In this document: positions 28,286 through 37,265 of the stretch, one piece after another
Layout of the letters: every line of letters begins with the position of its first letter
Numbering within the stretch: the stretch's first letter is position 1
Source: Brenneria bubanii
Lineage (GTDB): Bacteria; Pseudomonadota; Gammaproteobacteria; Enterobacterales; Enterobacteriaceae
DNA: 64,000 bases
Direction: 5' to 3'
Assembly (NCBI RefSeq): GCF_022378355.1
Contig: NZ_JAKMAJ010000003.1
Location: forward strand, 248,001-312,000
Made by a program: the position numbers and the translations under genes
Notes under the pieces: generated by a model
The model's database searches: none
What the model was told of the DNA's origin: nothing
What the model saw: only the letters and a program-made list of their open reading frames with translations

Positions 28286-28573
28286 TTACTCGTAAACCTT
28301 TGCTGCCATTAATATATCAGCAAAGACACGCCAGTTGATATCTTCGGGCACTGATTTTTCACAATTTTTATAATATCCATCCATGTCTTCAACCCAGGCA
28401 GCCATTGCTTCAAAGTAATCCGGTAGATTTTTATTTTCCCATTCATCAGCATTATCTTTGATATCAAGGGCCAACCAAGACACCAGCTGTATAAAATCAT
28501 TTTTGGTCTTAACCGAATGCGGAACATTCAAATGAATATTTTTTTTCGTCATTTCAACACTCTCCATTATCAC
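28286..28573 (-). CDS. DUF7660-like small protein
   Basis: 95 residues (possible shorter start at the third Met). It contains W-E-N-K-N-L-P-D-Y-F-E-A-M-A-A-W, then N-W-R-V-F-A-D-I-L-M-A-A-K-V-Y-E at the very end, the pattern of the family I know as DUF7660, which is frequent in toxin-immunity neighbourhoods. Function not established. Confidence 0.65.
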   Translation of the reverse strand: MIMESVEMTKKNIHLNVPHSVKTKNDFIQLVSWLALDIKDNADEWENKNLPDYFEAMAAWVEDMDGYYKNCEKSVPEDINWRVFADILMAAKVYE

Positions 28574-28687
28574 AATGAAAATATTTATTCAACAAGCGTT
28601 CGGATAATAACCCATACCGATCATCACTAAATTGCGTTCGATAATACTATTATACTTAAATTAACGTGCCAGCAAATTATCACACGG

Positions 28688-29464
28688 CTACTCGCCAGAT
28701 GATGAGTGAAATGGATATGATATTTTTGTTTTTTGCGTCGAACTAATTGCCGTTTTGTCTGTAAATGCTGGCCAGCCATATGATTTAGAGATGAATTTCC
28801 AGGAATAGTATTCATTCCCCAACTCCATAAATTTAAGATTAAGAATACTCCAGCTTTCATCATGACAATGTGAATTTTTTGCATAATCATCTTCTGTGAA
28901 GCAAGCTCGAATCATCTCATGGGATGAAAAAGGAATATTTTTAAAAACCAGCTGAAACGAACCATCGTCATTTAGCATGATAAAGTCGGCATACTCTTCT
29001 TCACGGCCGCCACCAGAATAAGATATTGACCATTTTGAAACTAACGCTATAGCCTGTTTAGTTTTGTTTAATGGGTAGAGCGCTGGGTATATATAGACAT
29101 CGTCTTTGAGTAGTTCATCATCTGAACTATTTTTGTCAAAGGGTAGCGTAGCCAGATTCCATTGCCCATTTTTAATATACTCATTTTGCAGTTTTTGTAC
29201 TTTAGTCAGTAATAACGCTGTATCCGTTAAGAAAAAAGTATTGGATGTCCCTTGTACCTTCCAGATATGGGTTCCATTTTTACAGCCGCCATCAGCAGCT
29301 TTACACACACGATCATATTGCTCACTATTTTCCTTCAATGCAATGAAAACAGCAGGTTTAATCGAGTTTTCCGATGTATTTGCAACTGCAGAGCACGACA
29401 CGATAGCTAAAAATAAAAAAATTACTCTCAATATTTTTGTCCTATAAATATTATCCACAAACAT
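28688..29464 (-). CDS. Exported hypothetical protein of the array
   Basis: 258 residues, the largest member of the array and the only one with an export signal: an apolar segment at ~residues 12-25 ending I-V-S-C-S, which fits a lipobox, so a periplasmic lipoprotein is likely. Two further Cys pairs (V-C-K-A-A-D-G-G-C, C-F-T-E and H-C-H-D) suggest disulphides. No family recognised. If it is an immunity protein, it would guard against a toxin acting in the periplasm, unlike its cytoplasmic neighbours. Confidence 0.6.
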   Translation of the reverse strand: MFVDNIYRTKILRVIFLFLAIVSCSAVANTSENSIKPAVFIALKENSEQYDRVCKAADGGCKNGTHIWKVQGTSNTFFLTDTALLLTKVQKLQNEYIKNGQWNLATLPFDKNSSDDELLKDDVYIYPALYPLNKTKQAIALVSKWSISYSGGGREEEYADFIMLNDDGSFQLVFKNIPFSSHEMIRACFTEDDYAKNSHCHDESWSILNLKFMELGNEYYSWKFISKSYGWPAFTDKTAISSTQKTKISYPFHSSSGE

Positions 29465-29749
29465 TACCTATATCTTTAGCTAATTTAGCTTCGATATTGA
29501 AGGATCGAAGACAACGATTTTGTTCGGATTTTTAACACCATTAGTTTATCAAACTTATAGTTAAGAATTACATGTCATATAGCCAATGAATAACTAAACT
29601 TGGTTGATATATCAAGATGGTTATTCACACTACGCCCTAAATATTCGACGTGTTATAAAATTCAATTACCAAATTAGCCGTAATAAAATGGGGCTAAAAT
29701 ACTAGTAACCGTTAGCGATTCCATATCATGTCCATGACTTGATTTATTT
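29465..29749. other. AT-rich spacer in the array
   Basis: About 285 bases upstream of the exported-protein gene. No coding sequence or repeat seen; it presumably holds that gene's promoter. Confidence 0.4.
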
Positions 29750-30006
29750 TTAACTTATATATACTAATGGCGGGTAGCGAGTATCGAAAACATTGTCTAT
29801 CAGAGTCTTTAAATAACAGTATATAAACCGCCCATTTCTGTCAAATGGAGAACGCCATCCCATGTCAACAAGATATCCATCGAGGAATTCAGCCGGAAGA
29901 ATATCTTTTAACTTATCAGCATAATCATTGGTAGATCGCCTTCTTTAATCGGGAAGCCATCAAAAGTCACTTTGCCACCTTTAATTAAAAAATTAACATT
30001 AATCAT
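29750..30006 (-). pseudogene. Broken small array gene, frameshifted
   Basis: ATG at 30006 starts M-I-N-V-N-F-L-I-K-G-G-K and runs to D-L-P before an early stop. A second frame then continues D-Y-A-D-K-L-K-D-I-L, F-L-D-G-Y-L-V-D-M-G-W-R-S-P-F and R-F-I-Y-C-Y-L to TAA at 29752. The two parts together make a plausible ~84-residue acidic protein, so this is an array member broken by a single frameshift near 29920. No family recognised. Confidence 0.6.
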
Positions 30007-30024
30007 TAAAAATATTACAATTTT

Positions 30025-30342
30025 TTAATCATCAGTCTCATTGCGAATATCATCAGTTTCATTGCGAATAAATACCCAACCTTTATGACCACACAACTTA
30101 CCTATTGGTTGTGATGTTCGCAATAACTTAATTTCCTGATTTTTAATCTCAGGATAAGATGCCATTATTTCACTTATTACAATATCCATGACCTCGTAAT
30201 CATCATCTACGGGTTCTGTATCTAAATATCCCTGTATCGTTATTTTACTATCACAATAATCGTATGCTAACGCTCTGACATTTTTATTAATATGGCCTAA
30301 CAGCGCATGAAATATGGTTAATTTTAAATTTTTCATAATCAT
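30025..30342 (-). CDS. Small array protein with a duplicated tail
   Basis: 105 residues. It starts with F-H-A-L-L-G-H-I-N-K-N-V-R-A-L-A, followed by acidic E-P-V-D-D-D-Y-E-V-M, a layout common to a family of small enterobacterial immunity-like proteins. The last 14 residues are an exact in-frame duplication of seven (R-N-E-T-D-D-I), made by a 21-bp tandem repeat at about 30028-30070. It is a recent slip event that adds acidic residues. Confidence 0.62.
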   Translation of the reverse strand: MIMKNLKLTIFHALLGHINKNVRALAYDYCDSKITIQGYLDTEPVDDDYEVMDIVISEIMASYPEIKNQEIKLLRTSQPIGKLCGHKGWVFIRNETDDIRNETDD

Positions 30343-30464
30343 TTCGACTCAACATAAAAAATCAGGCGAAAAGGTCCTCTAAGAAAAATCATGTGCACCC
30401 ACGTTTTACAAATAATGTAATACTCTCTGCAATAACATCCGGTTTATGCACTCCTCAAGGGTTC

Positions 30465-30791
30465 TTATTGATCCTTTTCCCAAAATGTTATAGATTCCAG
30501 CGCTCTCTCTATATCGTCCATATCGTCATAGCCAAGTTCAGAATTGAATTTTTTACAAATTGTCTTCCTGATTTTTGCTAGTCTGCTGGTAATTTCATTT
30601 TCATCAATGAATCTTGTGGTCTCTTCACAATACATTGCCCTACGTTCAGCGGTCATTTCCTTATCAGTACTATGGTAATAATAACGGGAAATTTTATTCA
30701 ATGAAATGAGCATATATTCTATTTCAATGAGTACGGATATTGCCTCTTTGCCTGATAAGAAAATTTTTTTATTATCTTTTAATAATTTCAA
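30465..30791 (-). CDS. Small array protein, helical
   Basis: 108 residues, helical and highly charged: I-E-I-E-Y-M-L-I-S-L-N-K-I-S-R-Y-Y, E-E-T-T-R-F-I-D-E and D-D-M-D-D-I-E-R-A-L near the end. I know similar hypothetical proteins from Photorhabdus and Yersinia type genomes but no functional name. Confidence 0.62.
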   Translation of the reverse strand: MKLLKDNKKIFLSGKEAISVLIEIEYMLISLNKISRYYYHSTDKEMTAERRAMYCEETTRFIDENEITSRLAKIRKTICKKFNSELGYDDMDDIERALESITFWEKDQ

Positions 30792-30945
30792 AAAACGATC
30801 TCCTGTGTGTAGTTAGCTTAGCTGGTTTATCACCGACAAGGTGGATAATAACTATACTACTTCCACCAAGCGTCGCTTGATAGCTTATGACAAACTGCAC
30901 CATAGATTTGAGAATAGTGTCATCAGCTATAGTCGATTGAAGGTA

Positions 30946-31560
30946 TTAAAGAGGATTTTCTATCTTATCCAAAACTTGTTTGAACATCTTCCTCATCCCA
31001 ACAGCAACGCCTGACATAGAGACACCATAACGAGCAAAATCACGAGCAATATTTATGTTGTCCTTCGAAAGGTGATACGCCATGCACATCGCTATTAATC
31101 TTACAGATGTAATACAACTCAACTCGTCAGGCGTTGCTCTGTTTTTGATGTCGTCGATACACAATTTGGAAAACACATCATCAAAGGAACTAAAAAAATC
31201 AAAATACGTCCATGCCTTGTGTTCTATTTCACGGATAATCAGTGAAACACCATCAGATGAATCCAACAACTCAACACTTAGCATTACATCTGTAGACAAT
31301 CTCTCGCGGATATAACAGTCTATTTCTGTTGCGGGCTGACAGTTGTTCATTAAATTAACGAAGAGAGGATGAACGCCTAAATTTATAAAAAAAACGTCTC
31401 CACTACTCTTTCTCTGTAACTTAATGAAGTTGAGAAATCCGTTTCTTTGCCTTGAAAATTCTGCGGTGCCTACCAAATGAAAATCATTCAGGGTAAGGAA
31501 TTTATTTAATAATTTTATACTCATCATATCGTTAACTGCAAAATATAGATAATCTGTCAA
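30946..31560 (-). CDS. DUF4304-like protein
   Basis: 204 residues. The N-terminal part (L-L-N-K-F-L-T-L-N-D-F, F-S-R-Q-R-N-G-F-L-N-F-I-K-L-Q-R, F-F-I-N-L-G-V-H-P) follows the pattern of DUF4304, a family of small proteins common in immunity loci. A helical C-terminal part follows. Soluble and cytoplasmic. Confidence 0.65.
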   Translation of the reverse strand: MTDYLYFAVNDMMSIKLLNKFLTLNDFHLVGTAEFSRQRNGFLNFIKLQRKSSGDVFFINLGVHPLFVNLMNNCQPATEIDCYIRERLSTDVMLSVELLDSSDGVSLIIREIEHKAWTYFDFFSSFDDVFSKLCIDDIKNRATPDELSCITSVRLIAMCMAYHLSKDNINIARDFARYGVSMSGVAVGMRKMFKQVLDKIENPL

Positions 31561-31689
31561 GCATTATCGCACTGAGTTTAGGGCCGAGGATAAACCATGA
31601 AAAATAAATATAACGCCAATACATTGATGGTGTTATAAGATAGCAAGAGCAAGGTTGAAGATTGCATGTGGGGATCTAAACGAGTCAAT

Positions 31690-32109
31690 TCACCTGACCA
31701 GCCAAGTTATATCTGCTAATTTTTTTATTGGGCATGTTATATAATTATCGTACCCTGAAAAAGAAACGGCATATTTATAATCATCTTTTCTTCCATAAAA
31801 CATAGATAAATTTTTTGATGAAAGCTTCATTATCTCATGAAAACCCTCTGGTGGAATGTAGTAGCCATTTTTTATGGACAATATTTCACACACATGATGA
31901 ACTGACATACTACATATATTTAAATTTTCATTTAAATATAACGGCGATGATTGAATGGCGTCCGTGTAAATAGATATAACGAGCTCATTATCATCTACAG
32001 TAAGCAAATCAACCTCTAATCTTTGCTTACTAAAAGACCATCCCTGCAGAGTGGCCTCTGAGGCTATAGATAATAACTTACTATCATTTGAGAAAATTTG
32101 GAAAGTCAT
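31690..32109 (-). CDS. Small array protein, immunity-like
   Basis: 139 residues, mainly strand-like by eye (L-E-V-D-L-L-T-V-D-D-N-E-L-V-I-S-I-Y). No family recognised. An ATG is followed by a normal-looking N-terminus and the gene has the low GC of the array. Confidence 0.58.
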   Translation of the reverse strand: MTFQIFSNDSKLLSIASEATLQGWSFSKQRLEVDLLTVDDNELVISIYTDAIQSSPLYLNENLNICSMSVHHVCEILSIKNGYYIPPEGFHEIMKLSSKNLSMFYGRKDDYKYAVSFSGYDNYITCPIKKLADITWLVR

Positions 32110-32280
32110 TTTTCTTTATTAACAACGTAATTTAGCAACAATAGCCACTCTCAGATAATTTAATTACATAGGAAAACATTGATTCATTGAGATATTACCA
32201 GTTCTTTTCGATACATCAGGAGATAGAGTTGTTATCGTTGATAGATAAATACATATAAAATGTATCAGTTTTGAAAATAA

Positions 32281-32745
32281 TCAACTTAATGAAAAAACAT
32301 TCATTTCTATATAAAAAAAACCACAAAATTCAAAGTAGTCGAGATCTATTAATTTTCTTAAGTCTTTAGAAATAAAAAATATGTTATTCTCAATTAGCTC
32401 ACCGAAGATAAAGTCATTTTTCAAAAGCCTCATCGTGATGATTGAAAACGCTCCGCAATATCGCCAATCATCATCAATAAAAACATAGTATTCGCTGCTG
32501 CACTCCCTTAATCTATCTAACATCTTACCGCAATCGGTCGCTGAAAAACTTTCCTCACTGAGTTTAAGCCGCTCTTTGGGTTTTTTAAAAATGATAGCAT
32601 CAGTTTCTTCGAGTGAAAGAAAGGTAACTTCCTCAGGATCGCATTGAAATAAAGAGAATATTTTTTCTTTATAACGCGTTAAAAATCGCTTGCCATTACC
32701 GCGTCGATAAATCAATTCCCGCTTGTATCGATCCATTACCATCAA
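32281..32745 (-). CDS. Small array protein with a D-D-D-W-R-Y-C motif
   Basis: 154 residues. The centre reads Y-Y-V-F-I-D-D-D-W-R-Y-C-G-A-F, reminiscent of YxiF-type proteins found beside Bacillus polymorphic toxins; the match is from memory and weak. Soluble; first Met at 32745 or third codon. Confidence 0.58.
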   Translation of the reverse strand: MMVMDRYKRELIYRRGNGKRFLTRYKEKIFSLFQCDPEEVTFLSLEETDAIIFKKPKERLKLSEESFSATDCGKMLDRLRECSSEYYVFIDDDWRYCGAFSIITMRLLKNDFIFGELIENNIFFISKDLRKLIDLDYFEFCGFFYIEMNVFSLS

Positions 32746-32927
32746 ACCTCCAATCGTGTTTTACTCATTGCGCCGTAAATCCATTTAAATAAAACCATAC
32801 CGACAGGGATGTTATATTTATTTACTAACTAAATTTATCTATTCCAACCATAACTAAACTGAGCTCTCGTCGGCTTATTTTTATCTATTTAAATAAGTAT
32901 CGAACAGCCCTAGTTTATGATAAATAA

Positions 32928-33218
32928 TCAACAATGACAAAAAAAATCAAAATTTACAAAATAACTCATAATCTGCCCCGTTTCAGAAAACTGCACTCTG
33001 TCGTTAACAATATACTTGCCGGTATTAACATCCATTATTTCTAACAGACAGGACATGTCATCCCATACCGTGAAACGGGCGATTTTATTATCGTTTTCGA
33101 AATCAGCAACCAGACTACTGGTTAAGTGATTTTCAATAACTTCAACTTTATAATCGCCCTGAGCTAAAATATAATTTTCGATTCGACGCAATGTTTTTAT
33201 GCTAATAGGGCTTAACAT
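32928..33218 (-). CDS. TriTu-like immunity protein
   Basis: 96 residues with D-F-E-N-D-N-K-I-A-R-F-T-V-W, then L-L-E-I-M-D-V-N-T-G-K-Y-I, the strand pattern of the TriTu immunity family (V-D-F-E-S...G-R-x-T-V-W...E-V-x-D...T-G). Predicted to bind and block a cognate toxin in the cytoplasm. Confidence 0.65.
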   Translation of the reverse strand: MLSPISIKTLRRIENYILAQGDYKVEVIENHLTSSLVADFENDNKIARFTVWDDMSCLLEIMDVNTGKYIVNDRVQFSETGQIMSYFVNFDFFCHC

Positions 33219-33338
33219 TTATTCATCCCATTCGTTTAAAAAACAAGCAGAGGATTATTTTATTTTTAACTCACAGCCATAAGAAAAGCGCCAGAGATAA
33301 TATTTTTAGCTATAACTGTTCTTTGAAATACAAATCAT

Positions 33339-33878
33339 TTATTCATGATCATATCTTGTTAAAAATAGATTATGTGCGATTTCAGTATTTATGATTTCGG
33401 ATGAGCTGTTTTCTATATCCTCTGCTTCATCATCATCAGTGATGGATACGAACATAACAGCAGCATCATGCCTGTTTTGAAAAATCTCAGCAACTACGCT
33501 ACTCAGCGCATAGGCCAGAGAATGAATAAGCCTATTTTTGAAAACAGGGAAATGTTCTCTTTCTGGTGATTTTCTCAAAAATGCACTTAGCTCAGCAAAC
33601 AAATCGGCGCCGAAGTCCTCATAGGCCCATTCGGAAGTTGCCCATCTATAATAGTTCTGGTTTTCTTTACTTTTATCACTGTCGGCATCAAGTACAGATT
33701 TTAGTTTTTCTTCTGAATTAGCGGCCAATGACACAGCCATAGCGCTGCTATCGGTGTATAAACAGAAAGCATAAAAATGTTCATCTGGATTTTCAGCTAA
33801 TATTGCAGATATTAGCGTGTTGACCGTTCGACGACACTCCGATTCAAAATCACTCCAATCCATATAGTCCTCAGACAC
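33339..33878 (-). CDS. DUF4303 family protein
   Basis: 179 residues from GTG 33878; ATG at 33863, after a GAGGA, is the more likely start and gives M-D-W-S-D-F as in family members. It contains F-Y-A-F-C-L-Y-T-D-S-S-A-M-A-V, A-A-N-S-E-E, and Y-Y-R-W-A-T-S-E-W-A-Y-E, the signature of DUF4303, a family found repeatedly in toxin-immunity loci. This is the clearest family match in the array. Confidence 0.8.
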   Translation of the reverse strand: MSEDYMDWSDFESECRRTVNTLISAILAENPDEHFYAFCLYTDSSAMAVSLAANSEEKLKSVLDADSDKSKENQNYYRWATSEWAYEDFGADLFAELSAFLRKSPEREHFPVFKNRLIHSLAYALSSVVAEIFQNRHDAAVMFVSITDDDEAEDIENSSSEIINTEIAHNLFLTRYDHE

Positions 33879-34209
33879 ATGTTGTTTATATATTATACGA
33901 ATCCGTACACGCTACCGCCCGTCCCAGGTCAAGGGAAAAGACAGTGGGGATAATATTACCCCATATCAATAAGTTATAAAATTATTTCGCTCGCTTACTA
34001 TCCCCCCAGCCAAGGCTATACCGCTATGACCGGCGCGGGCTGAATTTACGATATGGACGAGTTTTGTGCTCAACCGGCATACTCAACTGAACGCTAAGGA
34101 TTGATATGTTCGCAATGCAGGAAGGCGTAATACAAGCATGGTTATCGGGCAGATGAATAAATTACTGAGGAATTATTTTTTATATCAAGTAGATTATAAA
34201 AAGTAACAA
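33879..34209. other. Spacer with GC-rich scraps
   Basis: 331 bases without an intact gene. It holds a 13-mer (CACGCTACCGCCC at 33908-33920) also found at 37336-37348, and a GC-richer piece at about 34010-34085 that on the plus strand reads R-L-Y-R-Y-D-R-R-G-L before a stop. That wording resembles Rhs core repeats, so it may be a scrap of an Rhs gene; the match is too short to be sure. Confidence 0.35.
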
Positions 34210-34662
34210 TCAATAATATTTGTATAATTCATAGCCATACTCTGTATATAGTATTGCGAATCCGAACTGTCCTCGCTCTTCAATCAAAACACAGTCAGAT
34301 ATATCATGGTCAAGATCTTTTATTTTCCAAAAAAAATCCGGCTTACTTTTTAATATCGACATGGGTAAGTTCAAAAAGTAACATGAATTTTTTGTTTGCA
34401 CATAAAACAAAACACCACTTACAACATTCAAATCCTGCAAGAAGGTTGCAAACCGGAAAAAAAGAGATATATCAGACACTGACAGACTGACCATTTCCAT
34501 ATGCTTACCATTGAAAAATGAAAGGATGGAATTAAATTCACACTCTTGAAAATTAACCACACGGCTATCAATAGATAATTCGTCACAAATTAATTTTACT
34601 ATATTTTTCTTTTCACTTTCCTGAACGGCATGTTTTAGACGCGCCTTCAGTGCTTTGGACAT
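34210..34662 (-). CDS. Small array protein, immunity-like
   Basis: 150 residues, mixed alpha/beta by eye, with F-L-N-L-P-M-S-I-L-K and a C-terminal E-Y-G-Y-E-L-Y-K-Y-Y. No family recognised. Confidence 0.6.
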   Translation of the reverse strand: MSKALKARLKHAVQESEKKNIVKLICDELSIDSRVVNFQECEFNSILSFFNGKHMEMVSLSVSDISLFFRFATFLQDLNVVSGVLFYVQTKNSCYFLNLPMSILKSKPDFFWKIKDLDHDISDCVLIEERGQFGFAILYTEYGYELYKYY

Positions 34663-34706
34663 TGATTACCTCGAAGATATTGAGATCTTATTGACTTTAT
34701 ACAACA

Positions 34707-35165
34707 TCAAGGATATTTAATTTCATAGTTTGATGCGATGATTTCCACATAGCTATCATAACCTATTATTAAAAAATGTTTTAAATTCAGCCTGTTATTC
34801 GCATCATACAGATCACCTCTGGAGGTCAAAACATTAGAGTTAATGATTTGATAAAAATGCGGGTTAGGACTAATGCCGCGCTCCTCCCAAAAACCAATAA
34901 CATCATTGACTTCATGCTGTAGTTCAAAATTATCATAATTCACATCAAAAAAATTTAATGTAGTACATTTCAATTCTGCAACAGTCATAAAATGCAACTC
35001 TATTTCACGATAAGCGCCACTCTGATAGTCATCTAATTTTTGAACGTCCACCCTTAACTTGACACCGCCTGATTCGGTATAAACAACTTCAAGATCAGTA
35101 GTTGATACGCAAAAATCCACTTTCTCTGCGGCTAATAACATTAGTTGCTCTGAACTCATCTGCAC
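34707..35165 (-). CDS. Small array protein, immunity-like
   Basis: 152 residues. The C-terminal part reads N-P-H-F-Y-Q-I-I-N-S-N, then R-L-N-L-K-H-F-L-I-I-G-Y-D-S-Y-V-E-I-I-A-S, a wording I know from small hypothetical proteins near Rhs/CDI toxins, without a family name. Soluble, acidic. Confidence 0.62.
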   Translation of the reverse strand: MQMSSEQLMLLAAEKVDFCVSTTDLEVVYTESGGVKLRVDVQKLDDYQSGAYREIELHFMTVAELKCTTLNFFDVNYDNFELQHEVNDVIGFWEERGISPNPHFYQIINSNVLTSRGDLYDANNRLNLKHFLIIGYDSYVEIIASNYEIKYP

Positions 35166-35265
35166 TCACCACTTTAATTTAAAGTCCCGTTCCATCTTTA
35201 ACTCTCTATCCACTCGCCCTACAAGACCAACCATCAGCGACGCTGATTTATGTCGGATATGATCG

Positions 35266-35637
35266 TTATTTCATTTTAATGATGATATCACCAGGCTCTA
35301 GTTTGATCAGCCTATTACGATATTTGCACTCAATCCAAAGATCTCTGTTATCAGACTCACAATCATTCATAATACGATACGCTGAATAACCACTTCCAAT
35401 ATCGTCAAGTGGGATGATAGTCTCTACTTTCCCTATAGCGTCATTTCCTGATAAATATGAAACCAATTTATCCAGAAGATTCAATTTACGATGATAATCT
35501 AAATCAAGCTGGCCAGGATTATTTCTTCTTCTTAAAGAATCGATAAGATCGATAATATCTTTTATACATCGCTGCCTATTGCATTCGAATCAATTATCGT
35601 TATATTCTCTTGTGGAGTTAATAATTTCATATGTCAT
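35266..35637 (-). pseudogene. Array gene with an internal stop
   Basis: From ATG 35637 the frame codes M-T-Y-E-I-I-N-S-T-R-E, hits TGA at 35592-35590, then continues in the same frame for about 108 residues: C-I-K-D-I-I-D-L-I-D-S-L-R-R-R, P-G-Q-L-D-L-D-Y and E-C-K-Y-R-N-R-L-I-K-L-E-P-G-D. The only open part with a start (TTG 35484) lacks the N-terminal third. A single nonsense change disabled an otherwise complete immunity-like gene. Confidence 0.68.
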
Positions 35638-35649
35638 TCCCCTTATTAA

Positions 35650-36096
35650 TCATGAAGTTAAATTTTCAATGAAATGTAACGCCAATTTAATTTCCGAGCC
35701 ATAATCAGGGGCGCCTTCTATAGCCATCAGCTGTTTTAAAAAATCCAGGCATGAACTCGCCATAAAAAGCATAAATTGCTTTTTATTTACCATGACGCCA
35801 GATTCTTCTACTTTGAAAAATACATTATTTTTTACATGTTTTATTATTACTTTTATCGGCTGATCAGGAAAACAAAAGTCAACATCATTCCCCTCATTAA
35901 AATCAATTAAAGCATTTAATATATAGATCCACAGCTGGTCAATAGAATCCCACATTGATATATCAATGACGTCAACATAATTGATAGTCAGCAACATTGC
36001 TCCGTCAATACAATTTAACTTTTTTATCTTCCCCTTAAACTTAGTGATATCAACGAAGTTATCGTCAAGCTTTATAAAATTGTGTACATCCATCAT
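35650..36096 (-). CDS. Small array protein, immunity-like
   Basis: 148 residues, alternating strands and helices, ending A-L-H-F-I-E-N. No family recognised. It ends 13 bases before the broken neighbour's start, the closest spacing in the array. Confidence 0.6.
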   Translation of the reverse strand: MMDVHNFIKLDDNFVDITKFKGKIKKLNCIDGAMLLTINYVDVIDISMWDSIDQLWIYILNALIDFNEGNDVDFCFPDQPIKVIIKHVKNNVFFKVEESGVMVNKKQFMLFMASSCLDFLKQLMAIEGAPDYGSEIKLALHFIENLTS

Positions 36097-36244
36097 AATG
36101 TTTTTTCCGATAACGCTGAATGAGGTTCATTAACTCATGCTAAAAAATAGAAAACCGCATGATCATTTTTCTTTTGGATGCTTTTTATATTTAATATTCA
36201 TCGGTTATCCAATGTCCATAATGAGAAAATTGAAAAAATCGTTT

Positions 36245-36694
36245 TTAGTTTTCTTTATTTCCCTTCACACTGAAAAAATCCTCAATGAAAGAATTGAAAT
36301 CCTTCCATTGTGGTTTTAGCTCCCCAGACAAAAACCTGGATAACTGTTCGCCTAACTCTAGCTCGATAACTTCATCGGTTTTTTTGTTATAAAAATAACC
36401 GCCCCCGCCTTCAAAGCTATCTAGCGGAATGTACTCATCTGGCAGTCCCAAGGCTTCATGCGTTGACTTAATATTTAACTGATAATCTGTATTTAAAATA
36501 AACCAACACAATTGATAAATATCATTTTTCTTACCGCTGAAAATCGGCCCATCTTCTGCATGCATGAAAAAAAAAGCCATGCCTGAGTCAATATCAACAC
36601 CTACTGACAGTAGCGCGTTTTTATAAACTTCCGTTGATTCATTGAACCACCATCCATTTTTTTTCAAATACTGTATTACCTTATTAGATATCAT
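36245..36694 (-). CDS. SUKH-like (SMI1/KNR4) immunity protein
   Basis: 149 residues. The centre reads Y-I-P-L-D-S-F-E-G-G-G-G-Y-F-Y-N, followed by acidic V-I-E-L-E-L-G and W-K-D-F-N-S-F-I-E-D-F-F near the end. This is the layout of SUKH superfamily proteins, a broad group of immunity proteins against nuclease and other toxins. Confidence 0.68.
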   Translation of the reverse strand: MISNKVIQYLKKNGWWFNESTEVYKNALLSVGVDIDSGMAFFFMHAEDGPIFSGKKNDIYQLCWFILNTDYQLNIKSTHEALGLPDEYIPLDSFEGGGGYFYNKKTDEVIELELGEQLSRFLSGELKPQWKDFNSFIEDFFSVKGNKEN

Positions 36695-36815
36695 GGTTAA
36701 CGCACCTAAAAAAACTGATAACGTTCAAGTTAGATTTTTCCGCATAAGTTTAATCATATGTCCATTTTATTTATATATTTCAATTTGGTATTTTCCCGTG
36801 TGCCTTATTATCTAA

Positions 36816-37265
36816 TCAAGGGGCGGATAATGTAATATAAATACTGCTATCATCTTCATCAACAAATGTCATGGCTACCGCAATGTACTGATAACCTAAT
36901 GATTTAATCATATTATTCCAGGAACAAACTAAGCCATCAGCAAAATTTTTTATCAAATGATGTTCTTTACATTCAAACATGCTTGTTAAATCCAGCATAT
37001 TTGACCAAAACTGAATTGTTTTACGATCCGCGCCATCCTTGATATGACGATGATACTCAGTCTGATTATAATACCCCCTTAATAAAATCACCTCACCAAC
37101 CTCGTCAAATATTGGGGAAACCAACTCCAGTAAGGACTTGGTGACATCGATAGGTAGTCCGCGTTGTGAAAAAAAAGCGTGTATATAATCTGCTTTATTT
37201 AAGGTGAGGGGCCTATTTACAGTGACAAACTCGCTCAATGAATAAAAACCATCATCTTGTTTCAT
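36816..37265 (-). CDS. First array protein, immunity-like
   Basis: 149 residues, the 5'-most member of the array. It has L-L-E-L-V-S-P-I-F-D-E-V-G-E-V-I-L-L-R-G and ends I-Y-I-T-L-S-A-P. No family recognised. The upstream 270 bases carry the second copy of the 13-mer CACGCTACCGCCC. Confidence 0.6.
   Translation of the reverse strand: MKQDDGFYSLSEFVTVNRPLTLNKADYIHAFFSQRGLPIDVTKSLLELVSPIFDEVGEVILLRGYYNQTEYHRHIKDGADRKTIQFWSNMLDLTSMFECKEHHLIKNFADGLVCSWNNMIKSLGYQYIAVAMTFVDEDDSSIYITLSAP

Noticed and set aside
33900-33925. Similarity of a spacer piece to the 16S rRNA 1392 region
   Set aside because: Only about 14 bases resemble it and the surroundings do not; treated as chance.
25640-37265. Integron cassette array
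   Set aside because: Small same-strand genes suggested cassettes, but the spacers lack recurring attC-like palindromes with GTTRRRY ends, spacer lengths vary widely, and no integron integrase is present.
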